In this document: in pieces, positions 40,960-49,759 of the stretch
How the letters are laid out: every line of letters starts with the position of its first letter
Position numbering within the stretch: the stretch's first letter is position 1
Assembly: GCA_026702845.1 (NCBI GenBank)
Contig: JADCLS010000005.1
Coordinates: 186,001-250,000, forward strand
DNA: 64,000 bases
Direction of reading: 5' to 3'
Source: Candidatus Heimdallarchaeota archaeon
GTDB lineage: Archaea; Asgardarchaeota; Heimdallarchaeia; Heimdallarchaeales; Kariarchaeaceae
Made by a program: the position numbers and the translations under genes
Notes under the pieces: generated by a model
The model's database searches: none
The model's input: only the letters and a program-made list of their open reading frames with translations
Told to the model about the DNA's origin: nothing

Positions 40960-42768
40960 TTAATCACCATTGATAACGATTTTCGCATTTTCATACGAAG
41001 TCCTAACTTCATAAGCCTCTTGTATCTCTTCATGAAAGTTGACACAAAGGTAGAGCATATTCTTGCTGATATATAATGTACCGATTCTGGGTGGGAGAAA
41101 GTTAGGCAAGCTCTCCACCATAAGTTCATAATCTCTGAAATTAATATTTTTCAGAGTCTCAATCTCTTTAACCATCTTTTTCACTGTTTGCGAAACTTGA
41201 GATTTCTTCTTATCTAGTATAGATATCTCATCCTGCTCCTCCACATAACTATCCTTGTTTTCTTTGACAAGATCAATGAAGTAGTGTAGTGATGCCAAAT
41301 ATTCCTTTAATTCTGAGTTGTATTGGAGAAAAATCATTGATATCTTCTCTTTTTGGTTGATATCTATTGTATGTATATCCGATTGAATTTCAGATAATAA
41401 TTTAATAAACAGCTCGCTGACCTTTTGATTTGATTTCATAAATGCTATACTTTGTTTCTTGATTTTTGACCAATCACCCTTTATTGGCTTTGATTTTGCA
41501 ATTTCGGGTAGTTCTTCTACTCTGAATAGTTTATTGATTATTGGTGAAAAATTATCTATCCTCTTTTTAGCATTTTTTACTGATTCAGGCCAATCAACGT
41601 ATAAACTGTGCTTTTTAGAGTTTTCAGGTAGATAAGGAGGAGTTATTTTCCATTTGAATTCAACTTCCAGCGCATTATCAACTCTTGGAAACTGAGGTTT
41701 GATGGGATCTATCCCCGCCAGCTCATTCAAATATATTTCTGAAAATTCTAGCATATCTGGAATTAATATCGGATTTAAATCAATATCAATTTTCTTCATT
41801 ATCTCAAAAGTTCTATTGGATAATCCTGTTGCAATATTCTCATGAAAACAAACCTTGGATTTTATATCCCGTAGAAGGAGCGAATCCCTAAAGGACCACT
41901 CAACTGATATATTTTGATAGAGTTGAGAATACTGCTTTTCATTTAGGCTAATGATATATTGCTCAGTGAACACAAAATTCTGCTCATTACCACTAGCTAA
42001 TCCGATAATCTGATCAGCAAATTTTATCTGAGAATGGTTTGAGAAATTCTCGTCAATATAATCAAATATGCTTTTTGAATATTCTAATAGTAATTCATCT
42101 AAATTATCCAGGAAGAGTGAATCTTCAAATTTTTGCAAAAAATTAGAAGGTAAGGTGAATTTTTCAATATTCATTCTCTCAAAATACTCCAGATTGAACT
42201 TTGTAATACTATTAAAATTGAAATCAGCCATTAATTCTAATATTTCCTTTTGATTAAATGCCTCTATTTTAGTACTACGTGAATTACCAAAATAAATCTC
42301 TCCACTCTCAGTCTCTTTCCAGAATTCAGTTATGAATAATTTTGAAAAATCAATTGCTTGCTCTCTTGACAATGTTATTCCATGGAAATCATCAGCGATT
42401 TTTTTGGGAAGATAGTACCCAACAGGATTCGTTATGTGGTTAAAAACTATGAATGAAAAATCAATGGATTTTCGAAATCTTATGAAAAAGTGTTTCGGAG
42501 TATTTTTCTCATAAATTTTCTTGAGTGCCAAATCGGTTATCAGAATATTATCTTTAACCTGTTTTCGTAATATATCATCTAAGGAACTATCCAGTGCATA
42601 TGGAGAGTACACTAATGCAGATTCTGCGACCCTAGCATTAGCAAGCAATTTATCTTTCACTGAGTTAATTTTTGGTTTCTGATGTGTATATTCCCACAAA
42701 TTTTCAAGTCTACATGATGAATTATCAATAATTTCACTGAAAGTTAGACTTTGGATTACGGTATTCAT
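40960..42768 (-). CDS. Unknown 602-residue operon protein
   Basis: No family recognised. Mixed alpha/beta, with no membrane helix and no nucleotide-binding motif. A predicted coiled coil (about 515-570, DEISILDKKKSQVSQTVKK) precedes a C-terminal beta-like end (PPRIGTLYISKNMLYLCVNF). The gene overlaps the upstream 352-residue gene by four bases and ends against DUF2997. With that protein it may provide a target-recognition or effector part of the helicase/ATPase operon, an inference from position only. Confidence 0.7.
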   Translation of the reverse strand: MNTVIQSLTFSEIIDNSSCRLENLWEYTHQKPKINSVKDKLLANARVAESALVYSPYALDSSLDDILRKQVKDNILITDLALKKIYEKNTPKHFFIRFRKSIDFSFIVFNHITNPVGYYLPKKIADDFHGITLSREQAIDFSKLFITEFWKETESGEIYFGNSRSTKIEAFNQKEILELMADFNFNSITKFNLEYFERMNIEKFTLPSNFLQKFEDSLFLDNLDELLLEYSKSIFDYIDENFSNHSQIKFADQIIGLASGNEQNFVFTEQYIISLNEKQYSQLYQNISVEWSFRDSLLLRDIKSKVCFHENIATGLSNRTFEIMKKIDIDLNPILIPDMLEFSEIYLNELAGIDPIKPQFPRVDNALEVEFKWKITPPYLPENSKKHSLYVDWPESVKNAKKRIDNFSPIINKLFRVEELPEIAKSKPIKGDWSKIKKQSIAFMKSNQKVSELFIKLLSEIQSDIHTIDINQKEKISMIFLQYNSELKEYLASLHYFIDLVKENKDSYVEEQDEISILDKKKSQVSQTVKKMVKEIETLKNINFRDYELMVESLPNFLPPRIGTLYISKNMLYLCVNFHEEIQEAYEVRTSYENAKIVINGD

Positions 42769-43823
42769 CTTGCTATGCCCCCTGGATTAAGTAGATTTCC
42801 AATCCTCAACATCCGTTCTTGTTCATCACTCATAATATGGGAATAACGATTTTCAGAGTATATTTCTTCATCTAGATTTTCAAATCTATTAAAAATTGAT
42901 ATATTTCTATATAAATCCCGGATCACATATTGTAGATCATCATTTCTGAGCAATGTTGTAATATTTTTCAATTTTCTTTTGAGATGATAATTAAACCAAT
43001 CAATTGCCACCTCGTAATCTCTTGGTATTAAAGGAATATCTGCTAATTCAATATTAAAATCATCAATGATTTCATCATGATCAAAATAGAGAGATTCATT
43101 ATCAAATTTCATTTGCGTAACAAAATTATCCTTTTCTTGAGAGCTAAGCTCATCAAATCCTGTAAGAATAGCTTGATGATCCTCATCCCATTCATTGAGT
43201 AAGTTAGTTAGGTTAAGATTTAAATTAAATGTATATAAATTGATTTCATAATTCAAGTTTTCTGATGGAGCATTAAATTTCATTATACACTTGTCTTCTA
43301 ATGCCTCAATAGTTATATTACAGGTTGAATCATGAGATAACGAATATTTTGGGGTATCTACATTTTCAAATTTTATAAAGTCAATTCTTACCCTTTCTTT
43401 GTAGCTGGAATTCCAAATCAAATGCTCTTTATTTTGAAAATCTGTAAAATTTGTAAGTTCATCATAGTAATCTTTGCTACTAGTTTTGGAAATTCTCGAA
43501 TATTTCACAATTTCATTGTTCCTGTAAGGGCTAAAATTCATTATTGTTAATCTATAAATTCCGTGTTCAGGAAGAAAAACATTAGATTGTCCATCAATAA
43601 TCATTTTTGCATCAGAATTCAGTGAATTGTTATTATTTAGTAAATTCAGATCATTTTTCAAATAATTAATTAAATTTCTTTTCTCTCCATCATTGAAAAT
43701 CTGGTCATTATTATAATTCTGAAGAAGCCAAATTATATCTTCAGAATTCTCCTGCTCAATATTTAACGTTGCAGGAATAATGATACTGTTCATTTTTATT
43801 GATTTTCTTGCTTCTAGCTTCAT
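42765..43823 (-). CDS. Unknown 352-residue operon protein
   Basis: No family recognised. Acidic, Asn-rich and soluble. The N-terminal half is helical, the middle has beta-like stretches (about 85-200), and the C-terminus has helices with several Asn/Arg pairs. ATG lies eight nt after GGAGG, overlapping the helicase gene end by four bases. Tight coupling to the helicase suggests a subunit of the same complex. Confidence 0.7.
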   Translation of the reverse strand: MKLEARKSIKMNSIIIPATLNIEQENSEDIIWLLQNYNNDQIFNDGEKRNLINYLKNDLNLLNNNNSLNSDAKMIIDGQSNVFLPEHGIYRLTIMNFSPYRNNEIVKYSRISKTSSKDYYDELTNFTDFQNKEHLIWNSSYKERVRIDFIKFENVDTPKYSLSHDSTCNITIEALEDKCIMKFNAPSENLNYEINLYTFNLNLNLTNLLNEWDEDHQAILTGFDELSSQEKDNFVTQMKFDNESLYFDHDEIIDDFNIELADIPLIPRDYEVAIDWFNYHLKRKLKNITTLLRNDDLQYVIRDLYRNISIFNRFENLDEEIYSENRYSHIMSDEQERMLRIGNLLNPGGIAR

Positions 43824-46800
43824 AATGATTTCCTCCTTTGAGACGATGCTTTGTGTTGAAAGGTTTTGAAATTACTATTTCGGATACAATTTTCAGGGAT
43901 CTTTCTGCAAATTCTCGTTATATCACCAAAATCATGATTTCTTTTATCTGAAAAGAATGAGTAGTTACCAATGAAGAATAGTAAGTATTTTGCTCTAGAA
44001 ATTGCTACATTTAATCTATTTGGAGAATCCATGAAACCAATTTTTTTATTTCTTACCATAGATAAAAAGACTATATCTCCCTCACGACCCTGCACTTTAT
44101 CCACGGTGTATACTTTTACAGAAACATTGTATATCTGGAAATGAGATCTAGCAGATTGTGGGAGAAATTTATATTGCTTTTTTAATAGTTCTCCAAGAAA
44201 ATCCTTTTGCTTATTGTAGTAGCTGAGTAGGAGGACAGTCCAATTTCTATTAGATGATTTTTCCTTAGCCCAATCAATAAATTTTCCTAATTCTGAGAGC
44301 ATGAAGCTCGCTTCATTACGATTCAAATTAAATTTATCATTACCAATGATATCTATCCAAAATACTCGATCACTCTCAACATCTTTCCTGTATGGAGAAT
44401 CGGGCCAGTTTCTGATACCTTCGGATAAAATTGCAGTTGAGGAGTTTAGACTACCATCTTGGGCATAGTATAAATTTCTAGGGTGATCAGCGATTTCATC
44501 ATGCATACGATGTTGATAATTTAATACCATGTGTCTGTCTCTAAGCACGTTTTTAGGAAAGCCGGTGTGTAAAATGTTCCGATAATTTTGATCTTTCATA
44601 CTTCGCATAAAACCTTTCTGAAGAGAGGTTAATATTGAAGGAAAGAATACTCTTTCAATGTCTTTAATTTGATTATAGATCTGGTTGTGTTTGATCTCAG
44701 GTATCAGCGAATGTATCTCCTTTTCGTACCTTGTCACTGTTTTTTTATTTCTTGTTTCATCTAATTCATATATTCTTCTAATTCTCCAAGATACTTGACC
44801 TGCCCAGCTTTTTCCCAATTCCTCTGTGATCCGTTCTAAACCTTTCACGAATTCGTTATTAATGATTATTTGATGATTTTTCCGAAAATAATTTTGTCTG
44901 AATTTTAATTTTAGTAGGTGATCTGAGATGACACTTGATTCATTATCTTTGTTATATATATTGATTAATTCGTGTGAGAAAGGAATTGAGTTGATGTAAG
45001 ATGGAAGATACTTCTCATCTATAAAGATAATAGGGTAATTTGTCAATTTATACTGAGATTCATAGTTAGGCTGTATTATAGTTTTGATATTTAAAGACGA
45101 AAATAAGTTGAGCTCTTTCTCCTTTATCTTTTCTGTGATAAACAATTTATTTATATCATTGAATTTGCCTATATCCTTGCGTAAATACTCATTAAGTTTT
45201 TGGTTTTCCAACTTTGCTTGAATAAGTTGGCCTAACTCACTTAATATGTGTATAGAAATTGGAATGACAATTCCGGGAATACCACCCCGGGGAGCCCATT
45301 TATTATAATAATAATTTTTCATAAAATATGAATTATTCACAAGATACCTAAAAATCATAGATGCATACTGCATGGATGGAGAGATAATCCCTTCAAGTGA
45401 AATCCTGATGAACAAATCATCAATGTAAGGTGGTAATTGCTTGATATCCCCTGCAAGTATCCATTTTTTAGCGTGGATAGCTGAGACGAAAAATTGTTGT
45501 AATGTCGTCTTACTGCTTTCATCTATTATTAAATAATCAAATTCGGGAATTATTAATTTATCCCTTTTCTGATCATCTTGAAAATTTGGATACTGTAATA
45601 TACCTATTGAGGTTCCTACAATTAAATTTGAGGACTTCATTAGAATTTGTTCAACAAATGGATTCCGAAATTCGTCATTTCCATCATTTATTTGGAAACC
45701 AGATTTTTTCATTTGATTTAATAATTTGGAATATCTATTATCAATTTGAAATGAAAGGAGGTCTTCTGATATTCTATCCTCGTCACCGATTCTGAGAGGT
45801 ACAATTCCATTATTCATTACTAGTTCAGGATTGCCTAGATCTTCTATCAATTTCTCTAGCACATTATCTACTGCAACGTGAGTGGATGCAACCATAAGAA
45901 TCCTTTTTTTCCTTTTAACCAACTGATAAATTAGTTCAGTTATCGCTGTAGTTTTGCCAGATCCTGGTGGCCCCTCCAAAATAGCATAATCGGGCGTGTT
46001 TATCGCAGTAAGAACAAAATTTCTTTGAGTTTTTGTTCCCTCCCTTAATTTCCCGGACCCATCCTCCTTCAAGAACTCCCAAATAATATTATTATCAGAG
46101 ATTATTACAGGATTCCACATACAGGTAGTTATATTTTGAAACAATTTTAGAAGATTGAATTGGTGTGGAGTGGGTAAATCACGAAGCCAAATTAATGCAT
46201 TTTTTTGTTTTCTTAACTGAGAACTAGCATCCGGAGGAATTATATATTCAGATTTTGGGAGACGCTTTACCTTTAGTAATCCCTCCTCGTAGTTTATAGC
46301 AATAACTTGAATGAAGTATCTAAAAGATTTCATTGGAAATTCATAAATTTTCTTTGGTGAATTCATCTTAATAAGCTCAATAAAGAGTTCAATTACTGAA
46401 TTTCCACTTGAAAGCAGATCAGAATGCACTATTTCGGGTTCTAATAGTTTAATCCATATATCATTTTCCTGTTTCCTCTTATAGTATTTCATCTCGATAT
46501 TTAGTTGCTTGTGGAATAGACTACCATTGATTTCAGCTTCAGTCTCAATCAAGTAAATATCTGAAAATCGTTTCCTACCATTGATCAACACTTCTCCCTC
46601 TCTTGTATAGAATTCAGCATTTAAGAGATCAATATCATAAATTTGGAACTGGACATCATGATAGTTGAAATATTTCACTATCTCTTCTTCGACATCTGAG
46701 TATACTCCCTTATAGTGTATAATATATGAACCATCATTCCTATCAATAATCTTGTAGAGATTATCTGATTTGCTTACATCTAAATCAAAATTGAATTTCT

Positions 46801-47209
46801 TCTTGTGTGAATTTATTTGCTGAACAGAGATAATCTGATCCTTATATCTAATTCTATCTGTATTGATTTGGCTTATGAATAAAATGGAATTCCCATTAGA
46901 AGATTCTTCTCCAAGTATGTCTATTTGTACAGGTTCATATGATTCATTGAGAAAAGGAACTCTCGGATTATATTTTCCATCAATACATAAAGTATATTGC
47001 TCATTTGCACTAAATATTCGTAAAAGAAGTATTGGATATAGTGAATATGGAATAATCAGATATTCCTTCCATTTAATTCGATAGTTATTGCCTTTAACAT
47101 TTCTAACAACTTTTTTTAAGACCCAATCATAGTCATTAATTCCTTTCTGAACTTCAGATTGAAGAGTTGAATGATCATTAGTTAAATTGGCAAAAAGTAA
47201 ATCGGACAG
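43820..47209 (-). CDS. SF1 (UPF1/DNA2-type) helicase
   Basis: 1129 residues if started at CTG 47209. All SF1B motifs are visible: Q motif GTKTQRNFVLTAI, Walker A LEGPPGSGKTTA, Ia ASTHVAVDNVLE, Walker B YLIIDESSKTT (DESS in place of the usual DEA), III LAGDIKQLPP, IV NYQHRMHDEI, V VDKVQGREGDIVFLS, VI RLNVAISRAKYLLFF. A large insertion (about 230 residues) lies between III and IV. The first canonical start is GTG at 46678, giving 952 residues. The frame stays open and coding-like for 177 codons upstream, and CTG 47209 is seven nt after GAGGAGG. First large gene of the operon. Confidence 0.88.
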   Translation of the reverse strand: MSDLLFANLTNDHSTLQSEVQKGINDYDWVLKKVVRNVKGNNYRIKWKEYLIIPYSLYPILLLRIFSANEQYTLCIDGKYNPRVPFLNESYEPVQIDILGEESSNGNSILFISQINTDRIRYKDQIISVQQINSHKKKFNFDLDVSKSDNLYKIIDRNDGSYIIHYKGVYSDVEEEIVKYFNYHDVQFQIYDIDLLNAEFYTREGEVLINGRKRFSDIYLIETEAEINGSLFHKQLNIEMKYYKRKQENDIWIKLLEPEIVHSDLLSSGNSVIELFIELIKMNSPKKIYEFPMKSFRYFIQVIAINYEEGLLKVKRLPKSEYIIPPDASSQLRKQKNALIWLRDLPTPHQFNLLKLFQNITTCMWNPVIISDNNIIWEFLKEDGSGKLREGTKTQRNFVLTAINTPDYAILEGPPGSGKTTAITELIYQLVKRKKRILMVASTHVAVDNVLEKLIEDLGNPELVMNNGIVPLRIGDEDRISEDLLSFQIDNRYSKLLNQMKKSGFQINDGNDEFRNPFVEQILMKSSNLIVGTSIGILQYPNFQDDQKRDKLIIPEFDYLIIDESSKTTLQQFFVSAIHAKKWILAGDIKQLPPYIDDLFIRISLEGIISPSMQYASMIFRYLVNNSYFMKNYYYNKWAPRGGIPGIVIPISIHILSELGQLIQAKLENQKLNEYLRKDIGKFNDINKLFITEKIKEKELNLFSSLNIKTIIQPNYESQYKLTNYPIIFIDEKYLPSYINSIPFSHELINIYNKDNESSVISDHLLKLKFRQNYFRKNHQIIINNEFVKGLERITEELGKSWAGQVSWRIRRIYELDETRNKKTVTRYEKEIHSLIPEIKHNQIYNQIKDIERVFFPSILTSLQKGFMRSMKDQNYRNILHTGFPKNVLRDRHMVLNYQHRMHDEIADHPRNLYYAQDGSLNSSTAILSEGIRNWPDSPYRKDVESDRVFWIDIIGNDKFNLNRNEASFMLSELGKFIDWAKEKSSNRNWTVLLLSYYNKQKDFLGELLKKQYKFLPQSARSHFQIYNVSVKVYTVDKVQGREGDIVFLSMVRNKKIGFMDSPNRLNVAISRAKYLLFFIGNYSFFSDKRNHDFGDITRICRKIPENCIRNSNFKTFQHKASSQRRKSL

Positions 47210-47221
47210 AATTATTCCTCC

Positions 47222-47401
47222 TCAAATTAACAATTGGAAATCATTATTTGAGTTCCAAATCTGTTCTTCCTTCTGGTTCAAGGGATCCAGTCTACCTAGA
47301 TAATGTAGTAGCAATGGTTTTGATGTCTGGTAAGTGTATTCCCTTTCAATTATGACAACATAGATGATAATTTTGAGAATGTTAATCAAAAACTTATCCA
47401 T
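47222..47401 (-). CDS. Small ORF leading the helicase operon
   Basis: 59 residues from ATG at 47401, preceded by GAAGGAAAT; the frame extends back to 47563, but that part is less coding-like. It has an N-terminal hydrophobic helix (FLINILKIIIYVVII) and a charged tail ending FQLLI. Its TGA stop is in the same frame as the helicase gene and only four codons before the CTG proposed as its start. It may be a separate leader gene, or the true N-terminus of the helicase broken by a nonsense change. Confidence 0.4.
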   Translation of the reverse strand: MDKFLINILKIIIYVVIIEREYTYQTSKPLLLHYLGRLDPLNQKEEQIWNSNNDFQLLI

Positions 47402-47711
47402 ATTTCCTTCTCTCCATTTAATTATGTGAGGAAAGTGAAATTTGCTCAAGAACACAACTATCAGAAATACCAAACTTATGCGAGTAAAATATATTATATT
47501 CACCCATTCTATACACCTTTTCAAAGGAAAACTGTATGATACAATCTGAGAAATTCTCATCACCCTCTTTATTGTTGCCCAATATACGGATATTTAATTG
47601 ATTTGAACAAATAGATCAAAAAAATATCGTTTTAAGTTGAATATAACTCAATTCTTGACCGTCTATCAAAAATAGTTAAAAAATTAATACCATACATTTG
47701 AGATATTAACG

Positions 47712-48395
47712 ATGCAACCCTCGAAATTGAAATGGAATGCAATTGGATTCAAAAGGAAAACTGAATTACTTTATGATACGATTAATATCATATGTGATGA
47801 GATCCCATCTGAGCAGACTGGAAAACTCAAAACTCCCTCAGGTTTCAAGGAAGATCTAGAGGAACTAAAAGATAAAATTGAGAGGATCGAAAATCATTTG
47901 ATTCCAAGGTTGGAACAGGAACTCAATATTCGATTTACAACTCCAGAATTGGTACTATTAGGGCTGTGCCAGAGTAGTTTAAAGAATTTATTTGAATCAT
48001 TGCGAGAGTACTTCAGATCAAGGAATGAATGGCCGATATCAGAATTGGAGTTTGATGAGTTAGCAGGATCTGGGGATACGTCAAAGGTTTTAGCCTTACT
48101 TGGAGATGCAATACTAGACCTCGCTGTTGTCCAAATTCATTGGGAAAATTCAATTGCCAAAGTAGGAGATTTAACAATAAAGAGAATGAACATTGTCTCT
48201 AATCAGAATCTAGCTAAAGTGTGTGACCGTTGGGGTCTTTATTATTATCGAATTAACAAAAAGGGTACGGTAGATAAATCAAACCAGAAAGATATTAACC
48301 ATCTAAAAGGAACACTTGTTGAGGCAGTAATAGGAATTATTTATATGGAAATGGAGTATGAAGATATTATTAGAATTATTTCTTATTTACAATAA
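47712..48395 (+). CDS. RNase III-domain protein, Mini-III-like
   Basis: 227 residues. The N-terminal third is helical (about 1-70) and unrecognised. VLALLGDAILDLAVVQIH (about 130-147) matches the signature GDA of the RNase III fold in the Mini-III form, and KGTLVEAVIGIIYMEMEYED (about 200-219) matches the second conserved helix with its catalytic Glu. The first catalytic Glu of classic RNase III is Ala here and the second-motif Asp is missing, so cleavage activity is uncertain. It is divergently placed from the helicase operon, and a link to RNA processing is only inferred. Confidence 0.65.
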   Translation: MQPSKLKWNAIGFKRKTELLYDTINIICDEIPSEQTGKLKTPSGFKEDLEELKDKIERIENHLIPRLEQELNIRFTTPELVLLGLCQSSLKNLFESLREYFRSRNEWPISELEFDELAGSGDTSKVLALLGDAILDLAVVQIHWENSIAKVGDLTIKRMNIVSNQNLAKVCDRWGLYYYRINKKGTVDKSNQKDINHLKGTLVEAVIGIIYMEMEYEDIIRIISYLQ

Positions 48396-48736
48396 TAATT
48401 TCTCATCTTAGGTGCTATGATTTTCAACTATGCAAATCATTATTTTCTGCAAGAATTATTAATTGAAACAATCAAATAGATTTTGAATCATAATAAGTGT
48501 GATTAGGCCAAAAATGTGAATTATATTGTAAAAGTAGAAATTCAAATTCATCAGAAATGCGAAATCTGTACTCAAAATTATATATTAAATAATCAAATTA
48601 CTTGCGGAATAGCTCTGAAAACTCATTAATATTTCTATTTAAAGTGAGTTCATTTAAACATTAAATCTCCCTTAAGACTTATATTTAGGATTTCTAATCA
48701 TTTTTTGATAAGAAATTATCAGGAATTGAAATTATA
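48396..48736. other. Intergenic region, nothing recognised
   Basis: AT-rich 341 bp on both strands without a coding-like frame, palindrome or repeat that I could support. Confidence 0.4.
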
Positions 48737-49681
48737 ATGGATTGTGAGGAAGAACTCATAGAATTATTGGATGAGCTTGTTGAGGAAATAGAATTTGAAG
48801 ATCTATTTCATTATGCAATGCATGCAATAATCCCTTCATGGCTTGCAGAGATAGACTTTGATCAAAAAATCTTGAGAAAAATAAAAAATGTTACCAAGAA
48901 ATGTGTTAATGAATATGGTGAGGATCCAGTTGTAGGCATGGTAAGAGAGTATTTTGAAGATGATGAAGAAGAAGATGAATTTGAGGAGGAAGAGATTGAA
49001 GTTCCAGACATACAAAAAATCCGTGCCTTCAACCTACCAAAAATGATGATTTGTCCTAATTGTGATGATAGAATCGGTATGTCAGGACTGATCCAACAAG
49101 CCGTGGCCTACCATTTCATCCATCTCTTTGATCTCACTGGCACTATATGCTATGAATGTGAAGTAGAGGATGATTATCATCATCACGATCTTCTGATAAA
49201 ATGTCCGCATTGCCATGATGCAGAGTTCTATTTCATTCTGGAGCATAAGGATACTAGTGATCCACGTAAATCCTGGTTTATTAGGTTACATTCTACAAGT
49301 ATAGGGGTATTAACAACCAAATACGATCATGAGATTGAGGGAGTCAAAGAGAGAGAATTTATAGTTTCGATAGACATAGAGAAGAGGCCTCATATCAATA
49401 CTATTGAATCAATGAGAGATCCAACCCCCTATGCAGAAACTCCATTGATTGAGTGTGATGAGGAGATTCACTACTATATAGCGGATTTAAACAAGGGATT
49501 TATGCAATCAGGCCCAATATATTGTCCCGGTTGCAATGCTTTCTCCTCCGAGACCTCAATCAACAGGAGGAAACAGGATTACCAGCAATCCAAACACAAA
49601 TGCTTTCATGATGTACTAGAAATCATAAATCAAAGTAGAGAAATAACCGAATTATGTCCCAGATGTAAATCCAAGCCATGA
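48737..49681 (+). CDS. Acidic zinc-ribbon protein
   Basis: 314 residues. The first 100 are strongly acidic (runs of D/E around 80-100). Three or four zinc sites follow: MICPNCDDRIGMSG, CYECEVEDDYHHHD with LLIKCPHCHDAEF, IYCPGCNAFSS, and a C-terminal LCPRCKSKP. No enzyme motif. Nucleic acid or protein binding is likely, but the role is unknown. Confidence 0.65.
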   Translation: MDCEEELIELLDELVEEIEFEDLFHYAMHAIIPSWLAEIDFDQKILRKIKNVTKKCVNEYGEDPVVGMVREYFEDDEEEDEFEEEEIEVPDIQKIRAFNLPKMMICPNCDDRIGMSGLIQQAVAYHFIHLFDLTGTICYECEVEDDYHHHDLLIKCPHCHDAEFYFILEHKDTSDPRKSWFIRLHSTSIGVLTTKYDHEIEGVKEREFIVSIDIEKRPHINTIESMRDPTPYAETPLIECDEEIHYYIADLNKGFMQSGPIYCPGCNAFSSETSINRRKQDYQQSKHKCFHDVLEIINQSREITELCPRCKSKP

Positions 49682-49759
49682 GATTGAATAATTAGAGAAG
49701 AATTACTTACATATACCAAAAAGAGAACACTTGGTTTTTGTATCGATTAAAGTATTAAA

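Noticed and set aside
47402..47563. Upstream extension of the small leader ORF
   Set aside because: Starts in a less coding-like part; the ATG at 47401 has the better ribosome binding site.
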